Assembly: GCA_965205385.1 (NCBI GenBank)
Contig: CBDBGS010000007.1
Span: 186,001 to 250,000 of the forward strand
Direction of reading: 5' to 3'
DNA from: CATOSP01 sp965205385
GTDB taxonomy: Bacteria > Chloroflexota > Dehalococcoidia > Lucifugimonadales > UBA3495
DNA: 64,000 bases
The notes beneath the pieces are model-generated. The model did not search any database and was not told the DNA's origin. It was given only the letters and a program-made list of their open reading frames with translations. Shown here piece by piece: positions 8,195-16,999 of this stretch. Within the stretch, counting starts at the first letter, position 1; each line of letters starts with the position of its first letter. The translations under genes and the position numbers were made by a program.

Positions 8195-9718
8195 ATGCGA
8201 TACGACGCAATCATCATTGGAGCGGGTTCGGCGGGGTGCGTGTTGGCTTCCCGGTTATCTGAGGAGCCTGGGCGGTCGGTCCTGTTGCTGGAGGCCGGGC
8301 CCGATTACCCCAGCTTCGAACGCTTGCCTTATGAGCTTAAACACGACGCCAACCAGGCGGCGTCTGAAGCCGGGGCGGCACACAACTGGTCTTTCGTGGG
8401 TAGGTCCAGCATTCTGGGTCCGGACGGATTGGCGGTCGCTCGGGGAAAGGTGGTGGGCGGCACCAGCGCCATCAACCATCAGATATTTTTGAGGGGAGTC
8501 CCGGAGGACTACGATAACTGGGCCGCGAGAGGCAACGATGGTTGGGGCTTCCTGGACGTCTTGCCGCATTTTAGGAAGTTGGAGGCGGACGCCAATATTA
8601 GGGACGACTTCCACGGCTCAGACGGTCCGATTCCGGTGCGACGGCACCAGCGAGACTCATGGCTGCCGCTTCATTCAGCCTTTTACCAGGCCTGCCGTTC
8701 CGCCGGGTTTCCCTACGATGAGGACATGAACAATCCCGAATCCGGCGGCGTGGGCCCCGTCCCTCTGAACAACCACGAAGGCATCCGTTACAGCACGGCC
8801 CTAGGCTACCTAGACCCCTGCCGCCACCGGCTCAATCTCACGATCAAGCCTGGAGTCTTCGCCAGGCGCATACTTTTCGAGGGCAACCGGGCCGTTGCGA
8901 TAGAAGTCGGGAGTGGAGAAGAGACCTTTACGGTGGAAGGGCAAGACATCATCCTGAGCGCGGGCGCGGTGGCGTCGCCTCAACTCATGATACTGTCCGG
9001 CATAGGCCCTTCTGAGCATCTGGGACCCCTGGGGATCCGCACGCTTCTGGACTCCCCCGGCGTTGGGCAAAACATGAAGAACCATCCATCTGTGTCTCTG
9101 AGGTTCCGTCCTGAGGATGGCTACGCGTTGGAATCGGACGCACCCAGAAACCAGGTTGCCCTGAGGTTTGCCGCGCCTGACTCGGACACAAGGAACGATA
9201 TCCAGGTCCAACCGCTTACTTCTGGCCCGCTGGGACATGAGGCCGATGAGATACGGGTCGGTTGCCGGTTGGAGCTGCCATTGAGCGTTGGCCAACTGCG
9301 GCTGGCATCCGCGGATCCCACGGCGCAACCGATTTTGGACTACCGGTCATTATCCGATCCCTGGGACCTGCAACGGCTGCGGGAATCGGTCCGGCTATGC
9401 GTCCAACTCTTCAAGGACCGGGCCTTTGAAGGCATAGTAGCGGAACGGATTGCCCCCTCGGACATTGACTTAGCGTCCGATGCGGATCTGGACGCCTGGT
9501 TACACCGCAGCGTGGGGATCGCAGGCCATACGTGCGGCACCTGTAAGATGGGTCCAGACTCAGACGATCTGGCAGTGGTGGACTCGCATTGCCGGGTACG
9601 CGGTGTTGAGAACCTGTGGGTGATCGACGCCTCAATCATGCCAGATATTCCGAGGGCGAATACCAACGCCACGGTCATCATGATCGCAGAGAGGGCTGCC
9701 GAATTCTTCCGGGAATAG
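8195..9718 (+). CDS. GMC-family FAD oxidoreductase (choline dehydrogenase-like)
   Basis: A protein of 507 residues. The N-terminal FAD-binding motif GAGSAG (residues 9-14) and the LLLEAGP strand end are clear. GKVVGGTSAINHQIFLRG is the GMC signature 1, and GAVASPQLMILSGIGP is signature 2. The C-terminal AGHTCGTCKMG His and PRANTNATVI Asn form the catalytic pair. Members oxidise alcohols or choline-like substrates using FAD and a membrane or soluble acceptor. ATG 8195 is chosen over TTG 8177 because GGAGAGG sits just upstream. It follows the MFS gene by 42 bp, consistent with an operon for uptake or export and oxidation of an alcohol. Confidence 0.92.
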   Translation: MRYDAIIIGAGSAGCVLASRLSEEPGRSVLLLEAGPDYPSFERLPYELKHDANQAASEAGAAHNWSFVGRSSILGPDGLAVARGKVVGGTSAINHQIFLRGVPEDYDNWAARGNDGWGFLDVLPHFRKLEADANIRDDFHGSDGPIPVRRHQRDSWLPLHSAFYQACRSAGFPYDEDMNNPESGGVGPVPLNNHEGIRYSTALGYLDPCRHRLNLTIKPGVFARRILFEGNRAVAIEVGSGEETFTVEGQDIILSAGAVASPQLMILSGIGPSEHLGPLGIRTLLDSPGVGQNMKNHPSVSLRFRPEDGYALESDAPRNQVALRFAAPDSDTRNDIQVQPLTSGPLGHEADEIRVGCRLELPLSVGQLRLASADPTAQPILDYRSLSDPWDLQRLRESVRLCVQLFKDRAFEGIVAERIAPSDIDLASDADLDAWLHRSVGIAGHTCGTCKMGPDSDDLAVVDSHCRVRGVENLWVIDASIMPDIPRANTNATVIMIAERAAEFFRE

Positions 9719-9902
9719 GAAACCGGCTGCCTTATTTCATCCGGCGGGCACCTGTGGATTGGCCAGAGGGTTGGGCAAATCCTCCTCTCTATCCGCCTTC
9801 GGGAAAAAGGAAGGGTAAACAGGCGGACGTGACTGTTTTGGCATTGCAAACTCGGCCCGGCAGATTTACCATTCAGCACACACGAAAAGGCAGGTGAGGG
9901 AT

Positions 9903-10883
9903 ATGGCAGGAACGAGCATTCTCGTGGGCACAGTGGGTCAGGGAATCATGCGCAGCCCCGACGGAGGAGAGACCTGGCAGAGGGCCGGAGTGAACCAGGG
10001 CATTTACCAGAACGCGATGGTCCGGTCACTGCGGAACCACCCCAGCAGGCCGGAGGTAGTCTTCGGAGGCACCGACAGGGGGTTGTACCGAAGTGACGAT
10101 TCCGGGCAGAATTGGTCACCCGTCCCAGGCGCTTTGGAAGGGAAGCCCGTATTCGTGATCTCAATTGACTCGGGCAACCCTGATCGGATGTACGCGGCGA
10201 CGGGAACTCCCAATCCGGTGGAGTTTTACAAGTCCACCGATGGAGGCAAGACCTGGGCGCAGCGGCCGGTGGAGGTCGCCAGGGACTGTCCAATAGGGCA
10301 TCCCCTTCCCACGGCTATTGCCATCGACCCGACGAATCCCCAAAGCATTTGGCTGGGTATCGAGGTCGACGGATTGCGCCACAGCACCGACGGCGGCGAT
10401 ACGTGGGAAAAAGCTGGGACAGACATTCCCAACCTGGACGTCCACAACGTGGCAGTAACCGCCGGACCGCCGCAGACGGTGGTCGTGGTGGTCAACAACG
10501 ACGTCTGGACCAGCACCGACGAGGGCGCGAACTGGAGGCAGGTCGGGATCAGGGAAGTGTTCCCTTACACTTATCCCAGGGGAATCATCGTCCAGCCGGA
10601 CAACCCGGAGACTATCCTCATCACGATCGGAGACACCACGCCGGGGCAGACCGGGACGGTGATGAAGTCCAAGGACGCCGGACAGACCTGGGACCAGATG
10701 TCCCTGTCCACCCCGCCCAACAGCGCGATGTGGGTGGTGGACATTCCGTCCTTCGACACGCAGGCCGCTTACGCCGGTAGCCGCTACGGACATCTGTTCC
10801 AGAGCAGCGATGGCGGAGATTCGTGGAACAAGCTATCCAGGGAGTTCAGCGAGATCGCGGCGGTTCTGGCGGTCCCGGCTTAG
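9903..10883 (+). CDS. Asp-box (BNR) beta-propeller protein, sialidase-like fold
   Basis: A protein of 326 residues containing seven Asp-box motifs of the S-x-D-x-G-x-x-W type: SPDGGETW, SDDSGQNW, STDGGKTW, STDGGDTW, STDEGANW, SKDAGQTW and SSDGGDSW. Their even spacing implies a seven-bladed propeller like those of sialidases, VPS10 domains or the photosystem II assembly factor Ycf48. No sialidase catalytic Arg triad is evident and there is no signal peptide, so glycosidase activity is doubtful. A role as a binding or scaffolding propeller is as likely. It is the last gene of the rightward run and converges with the LLM gene at 10911. Confidence 0.85.
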   Translation: MAGTSILVGTVGQGIMRSPDGGETWQRAGVNQGIYQNAMVRSLRNHPSRPEVVFGGTDRGLYRSDDSGQNWSPVPGALEGKPVFVISIDSGNPDRMYAATGTPNPVEFYKSTDGGKTWAQRPVEVARDCPIGHPLPTAIAIDPTNPQSIWLGIEVDGLRHSTDGGDTWEKAGTDIPNLDVHNVAVTAGPPQTVVVVVNNDVWTSTDEGANWRQVGIREVFPYTYPRGIIVQPDNPETILITIGDTTPGQTGTVMKSKDAGQTWDQMSLSTPPNSAMWVVDIPSFDTQAAYAGSRYGHLFQSSDGGDSWNKLSREFSEIAAVLAVPA

Positions 10884-10910
10884 CCGTTCACAATTTGGGA
10901 GCCCTGTAGC

Positions 10911-12104
10911 CTAATCGTCTGCCGCTACAGGGGTCTCCACGATAAAGTGGGGCATGACGCCCTCGGCGAAGCGCTCCAACTGCTCCAGCATGACGCTCAA
11001 AGGCGCGCCCATCCGGTTGCAGCCCACGTGCATGTACTCCAGGCCGGGATATTTCTCCTGGATCTCCATGATCCGCTCGGTGACCGTCTCCGCGGTGCCG
11101 CATAGCCAGGCGCTGGAGGCCACGAAGTCCTCCATAGTGGGAAGCCCGGCGTAACGGGCGCGTTTGGGATCGCCCAGGGCGATGATCTGGTCCGGAGTCA
11201 GGTCCCGGAAGAAGCCCAAGGGGGCGAACATCTTCATGTCCTCTTCCAGATAGGCCCTGGCCTGCTCGATGGCCTCCTGCTCGCTGTCCGCGATGAACGT
11301 CGACAGGCCGATGACGAGACGGCCTCCCAATTCTACTTCCCGGCCGTGGCGGGCCAGCGAGTCGGTCCACCGTTTAATGACCTCTTCGGATGCCCCGCCG
11401 GTAACCGCGCCTCCGCCGATGATGGCCTGAATGTCATGACTGGCCATGAAGTCCATTGCCCGTTGGCTGGCGCTGACCATTGGCTGCCAGATCTCCACCG
11501 GCAGGTTCCTTGGGCGTGGGACCAGGGTCAACTCCTCTAGCCCATAGCCTCGGTAGGGAACGTCAGGGGGGAGCTTGTAGAACCTGCCCTCATGGGAGAA
11601 TGACCGCTCGTTGAACGCCTTCAGGATTATCTCCACCTGTTCCTCGAACAGCTCCCGGTTGGCGTCGCTGTCTGTGTTGGTGCTAGGCGCGCCGAAGGTG
11701 TCGACCTCACGGGAGTGATAACCCCGTCCGACTCCGAAGATCACCCGCCCATTGGTGAGGATGTCGGCTGTGGCGAAGTCCTCGGCCAACCGGAGGGGGT
11801 GCCACATGGGGTTGATGTTGAAGCCGCAACCAAACTTGAGCCGCTTGGTCAGGTGGGCCAGGTGGACGTAGAGCATTATCAGGTTGGGGATGACTTCGTT
11901 GCCCTCGCGCTGAAAATGGTGTTCCGCCGCCCAAAAGCTATGATAGCCCAGCCGGTCCATGGTAGTGACCAACTGTTCGGTGCGGTCAAATATGGTTACC
12001 AGGTGGTCGTTTTCGAACCAACGGTCGTTGACCGGAGTGGCTTCGAGCCCGATGTCGCCAAGGTCAACATGGCCCGCGTATAGACTGCCAAAATGCTTAA
12101 TCAT
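10911..12104 (-). CDS. Luciferase-like (LLM) flavin-dependent monooxygenase
   Basis: A protein of 397 residues of the bacterial luciferase group. Seen: the segment MDRLGYHSFWAAEHHF (the E-H-H motif at the luciferase active site), FGCGFNINPMWHPLRLAED, GRVIFGVGRGYHSREVD, and a C-terminal Met/Gly-rich insert. It resembles alkanal monooxygenase alpha-like proteins that use reduced FMN and O2. On the same strand as the amidase gene 56 bp upstream; a monooxygenase plus amidase pair would suit stepwise attack on an N-containing organic compound (inference). Confidence 0.9.
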   Translation of the reverse strand: MIKHFGSLYAGHVDLGDIGLEATPVNDRWFENDHLVTIFDRTEQLVTTMDRLGYHSFWAAEHHFQREGNEVIPNLIMLYVHLAHLTKRLKFGCGFNINPMWHPLRLAEDFATADILTNGRVIFGVGRGYHSREVDTFGAPSTNTDSDANRELFEEQVEIILKAFNERSFSHEGRFYKLPPDVPYRGYGLEELTLVPRPRNLPVEIWQPMVSASQRAMDFMASHDIQAIIGGGAVTGGASEEVIKRWTDSLARHGREVELGGRLVIGLSTFIADSEQEAIEQARAYLEEDMKMFAPLGFFRDLTPDQIIALGDPKRARYAGLPTMEDFVASSAWLCGTAETVTERIMEIQEKYPGLEYMHVGCNRMGAPLSVMLEQLERFAEGVMPHFIVETPVAADD

Positions 12105-12160
12105 CGTGAGTGTCCTGGTTAGATTATTCGGTTTCCGTGTCCTTAAGTCCTGGTCCTGGC

Positions 12161-13561
12161 CTAGAGGGACGGCCTTCGGGTGTGCCAGTCGGTGGCCTGC
12201 TCGTAGGCGTAGGCTACGTTAAAGACGGTCTGCTCGTCGAAGGGCTTGCCGCCGATTTGGAACCCGATGGGCAGACCCTCGGAGGTGAACCCACAGTTGA
12301 TGCTCAGTGCGGGGGAACTGGCTAAGCTGAAAGGCGTGGTCATACCGGAGCGGTTGCGGTTGCTATTTTCCTTGTTGTCGATGATTGGGTCCGGTTCTAC
12401 CTTGGGAGCCGCGGTCCCCATGGTCGGCATCACCAGCGCATCATAATCGGAGAGGGTGTCCAGAATATTCTGCCTCAGAAGCGCCCGTAGCTTGAGGGCC
12501 TTGTAATATGCCAGCGCGGGGGTGAGGCTCCAGGTCAGGTAGGAGATGCGGTTATCGTGGTTGATCTCGGAGATACGGTTCCGGATCAAGTCCCGGTTGT
12601 TGGTCGGCGCCTCGACCCTGAGCACGCTTGAGATGGTGTTGGCGGCGGTGGTCAGCGGGATGGAGACCTCTTCGACGTTCGCCCCCAGCTCGGCCAGAGC
12701 GTTGGCGGCCTGGACCACGGCGTCGCGGACTTCGGGGTCCACCAGGTCGGTATAGAGCATTTCCCGGACCAAGCCGATTCTTTTGCCCGACAGATCTGGG
12801 TTGAGGTTGGAGCGGTAGTCGGGGACCGGCGCGTCCCAGGTGTAGGGGTCGTTGGGGTCATGCCCGGCGATGGCCTGAAGGGTGATGGCGCAGTCCTCGA
12901 CCGACCGGGACAGCGGCCCAATGGTGTCCATGGACCACATACCCGACCTCAGACCGTAACGGCTTACCCGGCCCCAGGACGGCCTTAGACCGACCAACCC
13001 GCACCAGGCAGCCGGGCCGCGGACTGAGCCGCCGGTGTCCTCGCCCAGGGAAGTGGCGCACATGAAGGCCGCTGTCGCGCCGCCGGAACCGCTGCTGGAA
13101 CCTCCGGTGAAGCGGTCCAGGTCCCAGGGGTTGCGGGCGGTGTCGAAGGCGTGGGAGAGGCTGGTTGTGCCAAACTCGGTCATGTTGAGCTTGCCCAGCA
13201 GAATCGCTCCGGCCGCCTTTAGCTTTGCGATCACGGTCGCGTCGTAGTCTGGGACAAAATCGTTGAAGATCGGCGTTCCGGACGTGGTGCGGATCGCATT
13301 GGTGTTTAGCTGGTCTTTCACGGCGAAGGGAACGCCGTGCAGCGGCCCAAGGTTTTCGCCTCGGTCCAGGGCCTGCTCCGATTCCCGGGCGGCCTGCAGC
13401 GCTTCGTCGCGGCAGACTGTCAGGTAGGCGTAGAGCTTATCGTTGAGAAGGTCGATGCGGTCGAGATATGACTCGGCCACCTCAATGGGAGAAACGGCGC
13501 GGTCCTTGATTAGTTCCGACAGTTGGGTTACGGGAAGGAATGGGATTTCAGCCTTGTCCAT
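12161..13561 (-). CDS. Amidase-signature hydrolase (GatA/amidase family)
   Basis: A protein of 466 residues with the amidase-signature catalytic elements: Lys82 in FAVKDQ, the Gly/Ser-rich loop GGSSSGSGG (153-161) that holds the cis-Ser, and nucleophile Ser179 in DTGGSVRGPA. Length and motif order match stand-alone amidases as well as GatA. No gatB or gatC is adjacent, so a catabolic amidase is favoured over the transamidation subunit. It lies directly upstream of an LLM monooxygenase on the same strand. No signal peptide. Confidence 0.9.
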   Translation of the reverse strand: MDKAEIPFLPVTQLSELIKDRAVSPIEVAESYLDRIDLLNDKLYAYLTVCRDEALQAARESEQALDRGENLGPLHGVPFAVKDQLNTNAIRTTSGTPIFNDFVPDYDATVIAKLKAAGAILLGKLNMTEFGTTSLSHAFDTARNPWDLDRFTGGSSSGSGGATAAFMCATSLGEDTGGSVRGPAAWCGLVGLRPSWGRVSRYGLRSGMWSMDTIGPLSRSVEDCAITLQAIAGHDPNDPYTWDAPVPDYRSNLNPDLSGKRIGLVREMLYTDLVDPEVRDAVVQAANALAELGANVEEVSIPLTTAANTISSVLRVEAPTNNRDLIRNRISEINHDNRISYLTWSLTPALAYYKALKLRALLRQNILDTLSDYDALVMPTMGTAAPKVEPDPIIDNKENSNRNRSGMTTPFSLASSPALSINCGFTSEGLPIGFQIGGKPFDEQTVFNVAYAYEQATDWHTRRPSL

Positions 13562-13685
13562 GCGGTGACCGCCTTATTGGATGAATCGCGGGATGGACCA
13601 TAAATTTCGAGGTTTTGCCCAGTATGCCCCGGGCTTCAGGATCGCGCAAGGTGGCTGCTGGGGATTCCCCACGCCGATCTTGACG

Positions 13686-13707
13686 GTAGGGTATTATTAA
13701 ACCCTAC
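13686..13707. promoter_or_regulatory. Inverted repeat in the TPR gene promoter region
   Basis: GTAGGGT (13686-13692) and ACCCTAC (13701-13707) form a perfect 7-bp inverted repeat around ATTATTAA, 22 bp upstream of the TPR gene start. It could be an operator overlapping an AT-rich -10, or an early hairpin. No regulator can be assigned. Confidence 0.4.
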
Positions 13708-13728
13708 GAACGGGTTGGAGGAGATTCA

Positions 13729-14076
13729 GTGAACCGTCGACTGCCGGAGGAACCCGTGGACGCCGCCGGGTTCCACGACCGGGGCAACACCCACAGCCGC
13801 CACGGAAATTACGAGAAGGCAATAGAGGACTACAACCGGGCCATCGAGCTGGACTATGGATTCGCGGACGCCTATTACGACCGTGGATTCTCCTTTTACG
13901 AAGTGGGGCATTACGAGCAGGCCCTATCCGACTTGTCCCGGGCAATCGAGCTAAACCCCCAAGGCGCACGCTACTACGCCCAGCGGTCTCTGGTCTACCT
14001 GTTCGCGGACGAGATGGAATTGGCGGAAGCGGACCAAGAGATGTCGGACTCGCTCCGGCACCAGGGGTTTGCGTAG
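13729..14076 (+). CDS. Short tetratricopeptide-repeat protein
   Basis: A protein of 115 residues with three consecutive TPR units, recognisable from the repeated pattern YEKAIEDYNRAIELD, YEQALSDLSRAIELNP and a weaker third copy. It starts with GTG 13729, 5 nt after an excellent GGAGGAG. TPRs bind proteins or peptides; three units are near the minimum for a stable superhelix. No signal peptide or other domain. Neighbours on both sides are on the opposite strand, so it is monocistronic. The partner is unknown. Confidence 0.85.
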   Translation: MNRRLPEEPVDAAGFHDRGNTHSRHGNYEKAIEDYNRAIELDYGFADAYYDRGFSFYEVGHYEQALSDLSRAIELNPQGARYYAQRSLVYLFADEMELAEADQEMSDSLRHQGFA

Positions 14077-14089
14077 ACCATTGGATAGT

Positions 14090-15049
14090 TCAGCGGACGA
14101 ACGGAAGCACTTCATCGGTGAAGCGGGCCATCTGGTCCATCTGGCGCGGCGAAGCGAACCTGACTATGAAGTAATCCGCCCCGGCCTCTTTGTAGTTCTG
14201 GATGGCCTCGATACATTTCTCCGGCGGGCCGAACACGCATAACAACTGCTTGCTGATAATGTCGTAGGGCACGCTGTAGTAGGCTTGCATAAACTTGTCG
14301 CCTTCCGACAGCGCTTCGGCTTCCTCGTTCAAGTTCACGGAGATGTAGAGGCACCGGCCAATCTTTTCAGGGTCTTTGGCAACTTTCCCGGCCCGGTCTT
14401 CGATCCTCTCCCAGCACTGCTGAAACAGCTCAACCGACGGCACATTGGTAATCCATGCGTCGCCGAGCTCGGCCACCCGGTTCAAGCCCCGTCTTACCCA
14501 GTTGCTGGATATCCAGATGGGGATAGACTCTTGAACGGGGCGCGGTTCCAGGGTCACGTCGTTCAGCGGGTAAAACTCTCCCTCGGTCGACACGCTCTCG
14601 CCGGTCCACAAGGCCCGCAATACGTTGATGCTCTCCTCCATCCTGGAAGCCCTCTCCTGAATGGGGACTCCAACGGCATCGTGCTCGTTGACGAACATCT
14701 GGTTGTTGCTGCGTCCCGCGCCTACGCCCAGAAGCGTACGGCCGGCGGAGATGTTGTCTATGGTCGCGGCGGCGTGGGCCAGATGTACGGGGTGACGCAG
14801 CGCGTTGAGCAAGATGGCGGTTCCGATTTTTACCCGTTGAGTGCGGGCTGCGATGGCCGCCATCGCGGTCAAAGGCTCCAGCCTGGGCTTGGACGTAATA
14901 CTATCGCCGACCCAGACAGAGTCGTACCCGGCCCGCTCGGCGGTTTCGGCCATCTGCCAGACGAGTTCGGTCCTTGGCCGGCCGCCCCCCGCGTACACGA
15001 GCACTCCCCTGGTCGGCAATAGGACTCCAAAATTACTAACAGGTGTCAT
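14090..15049 (-). CDS. Luciferase-like (LLM) F420/flavin-dependent oxidoreductase
   Basis: From ATG 15049 the protein has 319 residues. Seen: FGVLLPTRGVL at the first strand, WQMAETAERAGYDSVWVGDSI, RTQRVKIGTAILLNALRHP and GRTLLGVGAGRSN, a pattern typical of F420-dependent LLM enzymes (methylenetetrahydromethanopterin reductase-like). ATG 15049 is preferred to the upstream ATG 15103, because the only TATAAT for this strand (15086-15091) lies downstream of that codon. An ATG at 15067 is also possible. It is divergent from the dehalogenase gene at 15155 and shares a short intergenic region with it, so the two may be co-regulated. Confidence 0.87.
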   Translation of the reverse strand: MTPVSNFGVLLPTRGVLVYAGGGRPRTELVWQMAETAERAGYDSVWVGDSITSKPRLEPLTAMAAIAARTQRVKIGTAILLNALRHPVHLAHAAATIDNISAGRTLLGVGAGRSNNQMFVNEHDAVGVPIQERASRMEESINVLRALWTGESVSTEGEFYPLNDVTLEPRPVQESIPIWISSNWVRRGLNRVAELGDAWITNVPSVELFQQCWERIEDRAGKVAKDPEKIGRCLYISVNLNEEAEALSEGDKFMQAYYSVPYDIISKQLLCVFGPPEKCIEAIQNYKEAGADYFIVRFASPRQMDQMARFTDEVLPFVR

Positions 15050-15085
15050 GGGTTTACCCCGTTTCATATTGCATGTAGTGGGGTC

Positions 15086-15091
15086 ATTATA
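15086..15091 (-). promoter_or_regulatory. -10 box for the LLM gene
   Basis: The minus strand reads TATAAT here, about 37 nt from the ATG at 15049. No convincing -35 is seen 17 nt further upstream. It lies in the divergent promoter region between the LLM and dehalogenase genes. Confidence 0.4.
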
Positions 15092-15154
15092 TATATTCGG
15101 CATCGACCGGGCGATGTCAGACGAACGGAGACGAAACCGTTAGGAGGCCACACC

Positions 15155-16033
15155 ATGTTCGAAGGGTTCGACGAGCTTCAGATCGAGACCAGCGGCGCAA
15201 CCATCAACCTGGTAAAGGGAGGGTCAGGGCCTCCCCTGCTCATGCTTCACGGATACCCTCAGTCACACGTAATGTGGCACAAGATCGCGCCTAGGCTGGC
15301 AGAGGACTTCACCGTGGTCGCTCCTGATCTACGGGGTTACGGGGATAGCGGCAAGCCCCACGGAGACCCCGAGCATCTGATTTATTCCAAGCGGGAGATG
15401 GCGCGGGACCAAGCGGAAGTGATGACCCAACTGGGTTTCGACACGTTCTTGCTGGTCGGCCATGACCGGGGAGCGCGGGTCTCACACCGGCTCACCAAGG
15501 ACCATTCGGACAGAGTGCTGAAACTCGCGACGCTGGATATCATACCGACTCACAAGATGTTCCAGATCGTGAACAAGGAGATGGCCACCAACACTTACCA
15601 CTGGTTCTTCCTCATCCAACCCTACGACTTCCCGGAGAGAATGATAGGGGGCGCGGCGGACTACTTCATACGCACCCGGTTCACTCGCGGAGCCAACGCG
15701 GAGACCATCTTCCCGCCCGAAGCCGTGGAGGAATACGTGCGGTGTTTCTGCGATCCGGGGACGATCCACGCGACATGCGAGGACTACCGGGCGGGCGCGA
15801 GCATCGACCTGGTGCATGACGAGGTGGACTTCGATAATAAAGTCAACTGTCCAATGCTGGCGCTATGGAGTGAGACCGGTTACGTGGGCCGCACCCAAAA
15901 CGTGTTGGAGGTCTGGAGCGAGTACGCGACCAACTTGCGGGGATTCTCACTGCCCGCCGGTCACTTTCTGGCCGAGGAGCTACCCGACGCTACCTACGAG
16001 GCAATTGTGGGTTTCCTGCAGGAGGAGGCGTAA
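15155..16033 (+). CDS. Haloacetate (fluoroacetate-type) dehalogenase, alpha/beta hydrolase
   Basis: A protein of 292 residues whose residues line up with fluoroacetate dehalogenase. Nucleophile Asp104 sits in VGHDRGAR, followed by Arg105 and Arg108, which bind the carboxylate. His149-Trp150 (TYHWFFL) and Tyr211 correspond to the halide pocket. Asp128 and His270 (PAGHF) complete the triad. The spacing equals the known enzyme with an almost constant offset. The reaction would be haloacetate plus water to glycolate plus halide. Soluble epoxide hydrolases share the fold and the Asp nucleophile, but the R-x-x-R and HW pair favour a dehalogenase. It is divergent from an LLM oxidoreductase; no regulator is adjacent. 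Its 3' end overlaps the hicB remnant by 44 bp on the opposite strand. Confidence 0.85.
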   Translation: MFEGFDELQIETSGATINLVKGGSGPPLLMLHGYPQSHVMWHKIAPRLAEDFTVVAPDLRGYGDSGKPHGDPEHLIYSKREMARDQAEVMTQLGFDTFLLVGHDRGARVSHRLTKDHSDRVLKLATLDIIPTHKMFQIVNKEMATNTYHWFFLIQPYDFPERMIGGAADYFIRTRFTRGANAETIFPPEAVEEYVRCFCDPGTIHATCEDYRAGASIDLVHDEVDFDNKVNCPMLALWSETGYVGRTQNVLEVWSEYATNLRGFSLPAGHFLAEELPDATYEAIVGFLQEEA

Positions 16034-16493
16034 TTGCGGTATAGACCGCTTCCCTATCCTCGACTATGAGTGAACGACCCACGACCTTGAGCGCCTTCTC
16101 TATTTGGCTCACATGGGTGCGGTACCTTGGGTCGAGCAGTTTGCCAACGGCGTCTTCGCTGAATTTCAACTGCTCGGCCATCTCGGCCTTCGTGATTCCC
16201 TGCTTGCGCATAGCCGAGTAAACGGCAAGGCTCGCGGCAGCTATTGGAGGTAGCGAAATTAATACCTGGCCTTCGGCAAGAGGACTAGGAACGGGTAAAT
16301 CTTATTCGCCCTTAACGTAGAAGTCCAAGGCGACGGCCAGTCCGTCCTCAGCCATCTCTATCGCTTCTTGCCAGGACCAGCCACAAGTTATGGCCTCTGG
16401 AACGTCGGGGAAGGAGATGTTATAGGCTTCCCGTCCGGTAGTCCTTTTCTCTTCGTCATCCAGAGAGATGTTGCATGGATATGCGTAACGCAT
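15990..16493 (-). pseudogene. hicB: HicB-family antitoxin with an in-frame TAA
   Basis: The frame from ATG 16493 encodes a HicB N-terminal domain (AYNISFPDVPEAITCGWSWQEAI and MAEDGLAVALDFYV). It stops at TAA 16302-16304, then continues in the same frame as the linker and a C-terminal helix-turn-helix (ITKAEMAEQLKFSEDAVGKLLDP) to 15990. A single codon change (such as GAA to TAA) would account for it. The uninterrupted protein would have 167 codons. The HTH part has its own ATG (16211), so a separate DNA-binding fragment could still be made. It lies 3 bp after hicA, the usual toxin-antitoxin order. Confidence 0.85.
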
Positions 16494-16496
16494 GAG

Positions 16497-16703
16497 TCAA
16501 AACTCCCGCCGGTTGATGTTGAGGTCCCTGAACATGGATGCCAAAGTCTCGGGTGCAATCTCACCGTGTTGTACGATGGTCCGATGATTGCCTACAGTTG
16601 GCTCACCGTGACTACTTTTCCCGCGAGTCGGGTTAAAATTGAACTCCAACCCATTCCTTCTCGCGTAGCGTCCGGCTCGCCTTAAGAATTCTCTTCCGTT
16701 CAC
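16497..16703 (-). CDS. hicA: HicA-family mRNA interferase toxin
   Basis: A 68-residue double-stranded-RNA-binding-fold toxin. The catalytic His32 lies in the GKSSHGEPTVGNHRT segment, and the end ETLASMFRDLNI is typical of HicA. HicA cleaves mRNA until bound by HicB. It precedes hicB by 3 bp, so the pair is one operon. The partner antitoxin carries an internal stop codon, so either HicA is weak or inactive, the HicB N-terminal fragment suffices to neutralise it, or HicB is supplied elsewhere. Confidence 0.82.
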   Translation of the reverse strand: MNGREFLRRAGRYARRNGLEFNFNPTRGKSSHGEPTVGNHRTIVQHGEIAPETLASMFRDLNINRREF

Positions 16704-16789
16704 GCCTCATTAGGAATTAATTGTAATTTTATCAACCGAACTCTGTCAGTACACACCCGAGTTATCCGCAACGAAAGGTTATGCTCGGA

Positions 16790-16820
16790 TTGGCAGCAGA
16801 TTGGCAAGTTAGGTTAGAAT
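16790..16820 (+). promoter_or_regulatory. Possible promoter of tRNA-Thr
   Basis: TTGGCA (16790-16795) and TAGAAT (16815-16820) are separated by 19 nt, upstream of the tRNA at 16847. The spacing is longer than ideal, so support is moderate. Confidence 0.4.
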
Positions 16821-16846
16821 GGGACGACCATTTTGTTTACCCATGA

Positions 16847-16921
16847 GCCGGTGTAGCTCAGTGGCAGAGCAGCGGTTTCGTAAACCGCAGGTCAAGGGTT
16901 CGAATCCCCTCACCGGCTCCA
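16847..16921 (+). tRNA. tRNA-Thr (CGT)
   Basis: A 75-nt cloverleaf: acceptor GCCGGTG pairs with CACCGGC, D-loop TAGCTCAGTGGCAGAGC, anticodon stem GCGGT/ACCGC with loop TTCGTAA (anticodon CGT at 16879-16881), T-arm GGGTTCGAATCCC, and encoded CCA at 16919-16921. It decodes ACG. Confidence 0.97.
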
Positions 16922-16999
16922 GATATAGATAGGCAATCAGAAATGCTCCGAGCGAAGGACGGGATTTTCCCCGGTCGGTGAGTCTCCCAGGAGGAAGCT

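Noticed and set aside
15104..15154. A shared operator between the LLM and dehalogenase genes
   Set aside because: The region is only about 50 bp and shows no inverted repeat; co-regulation cannot be supported.
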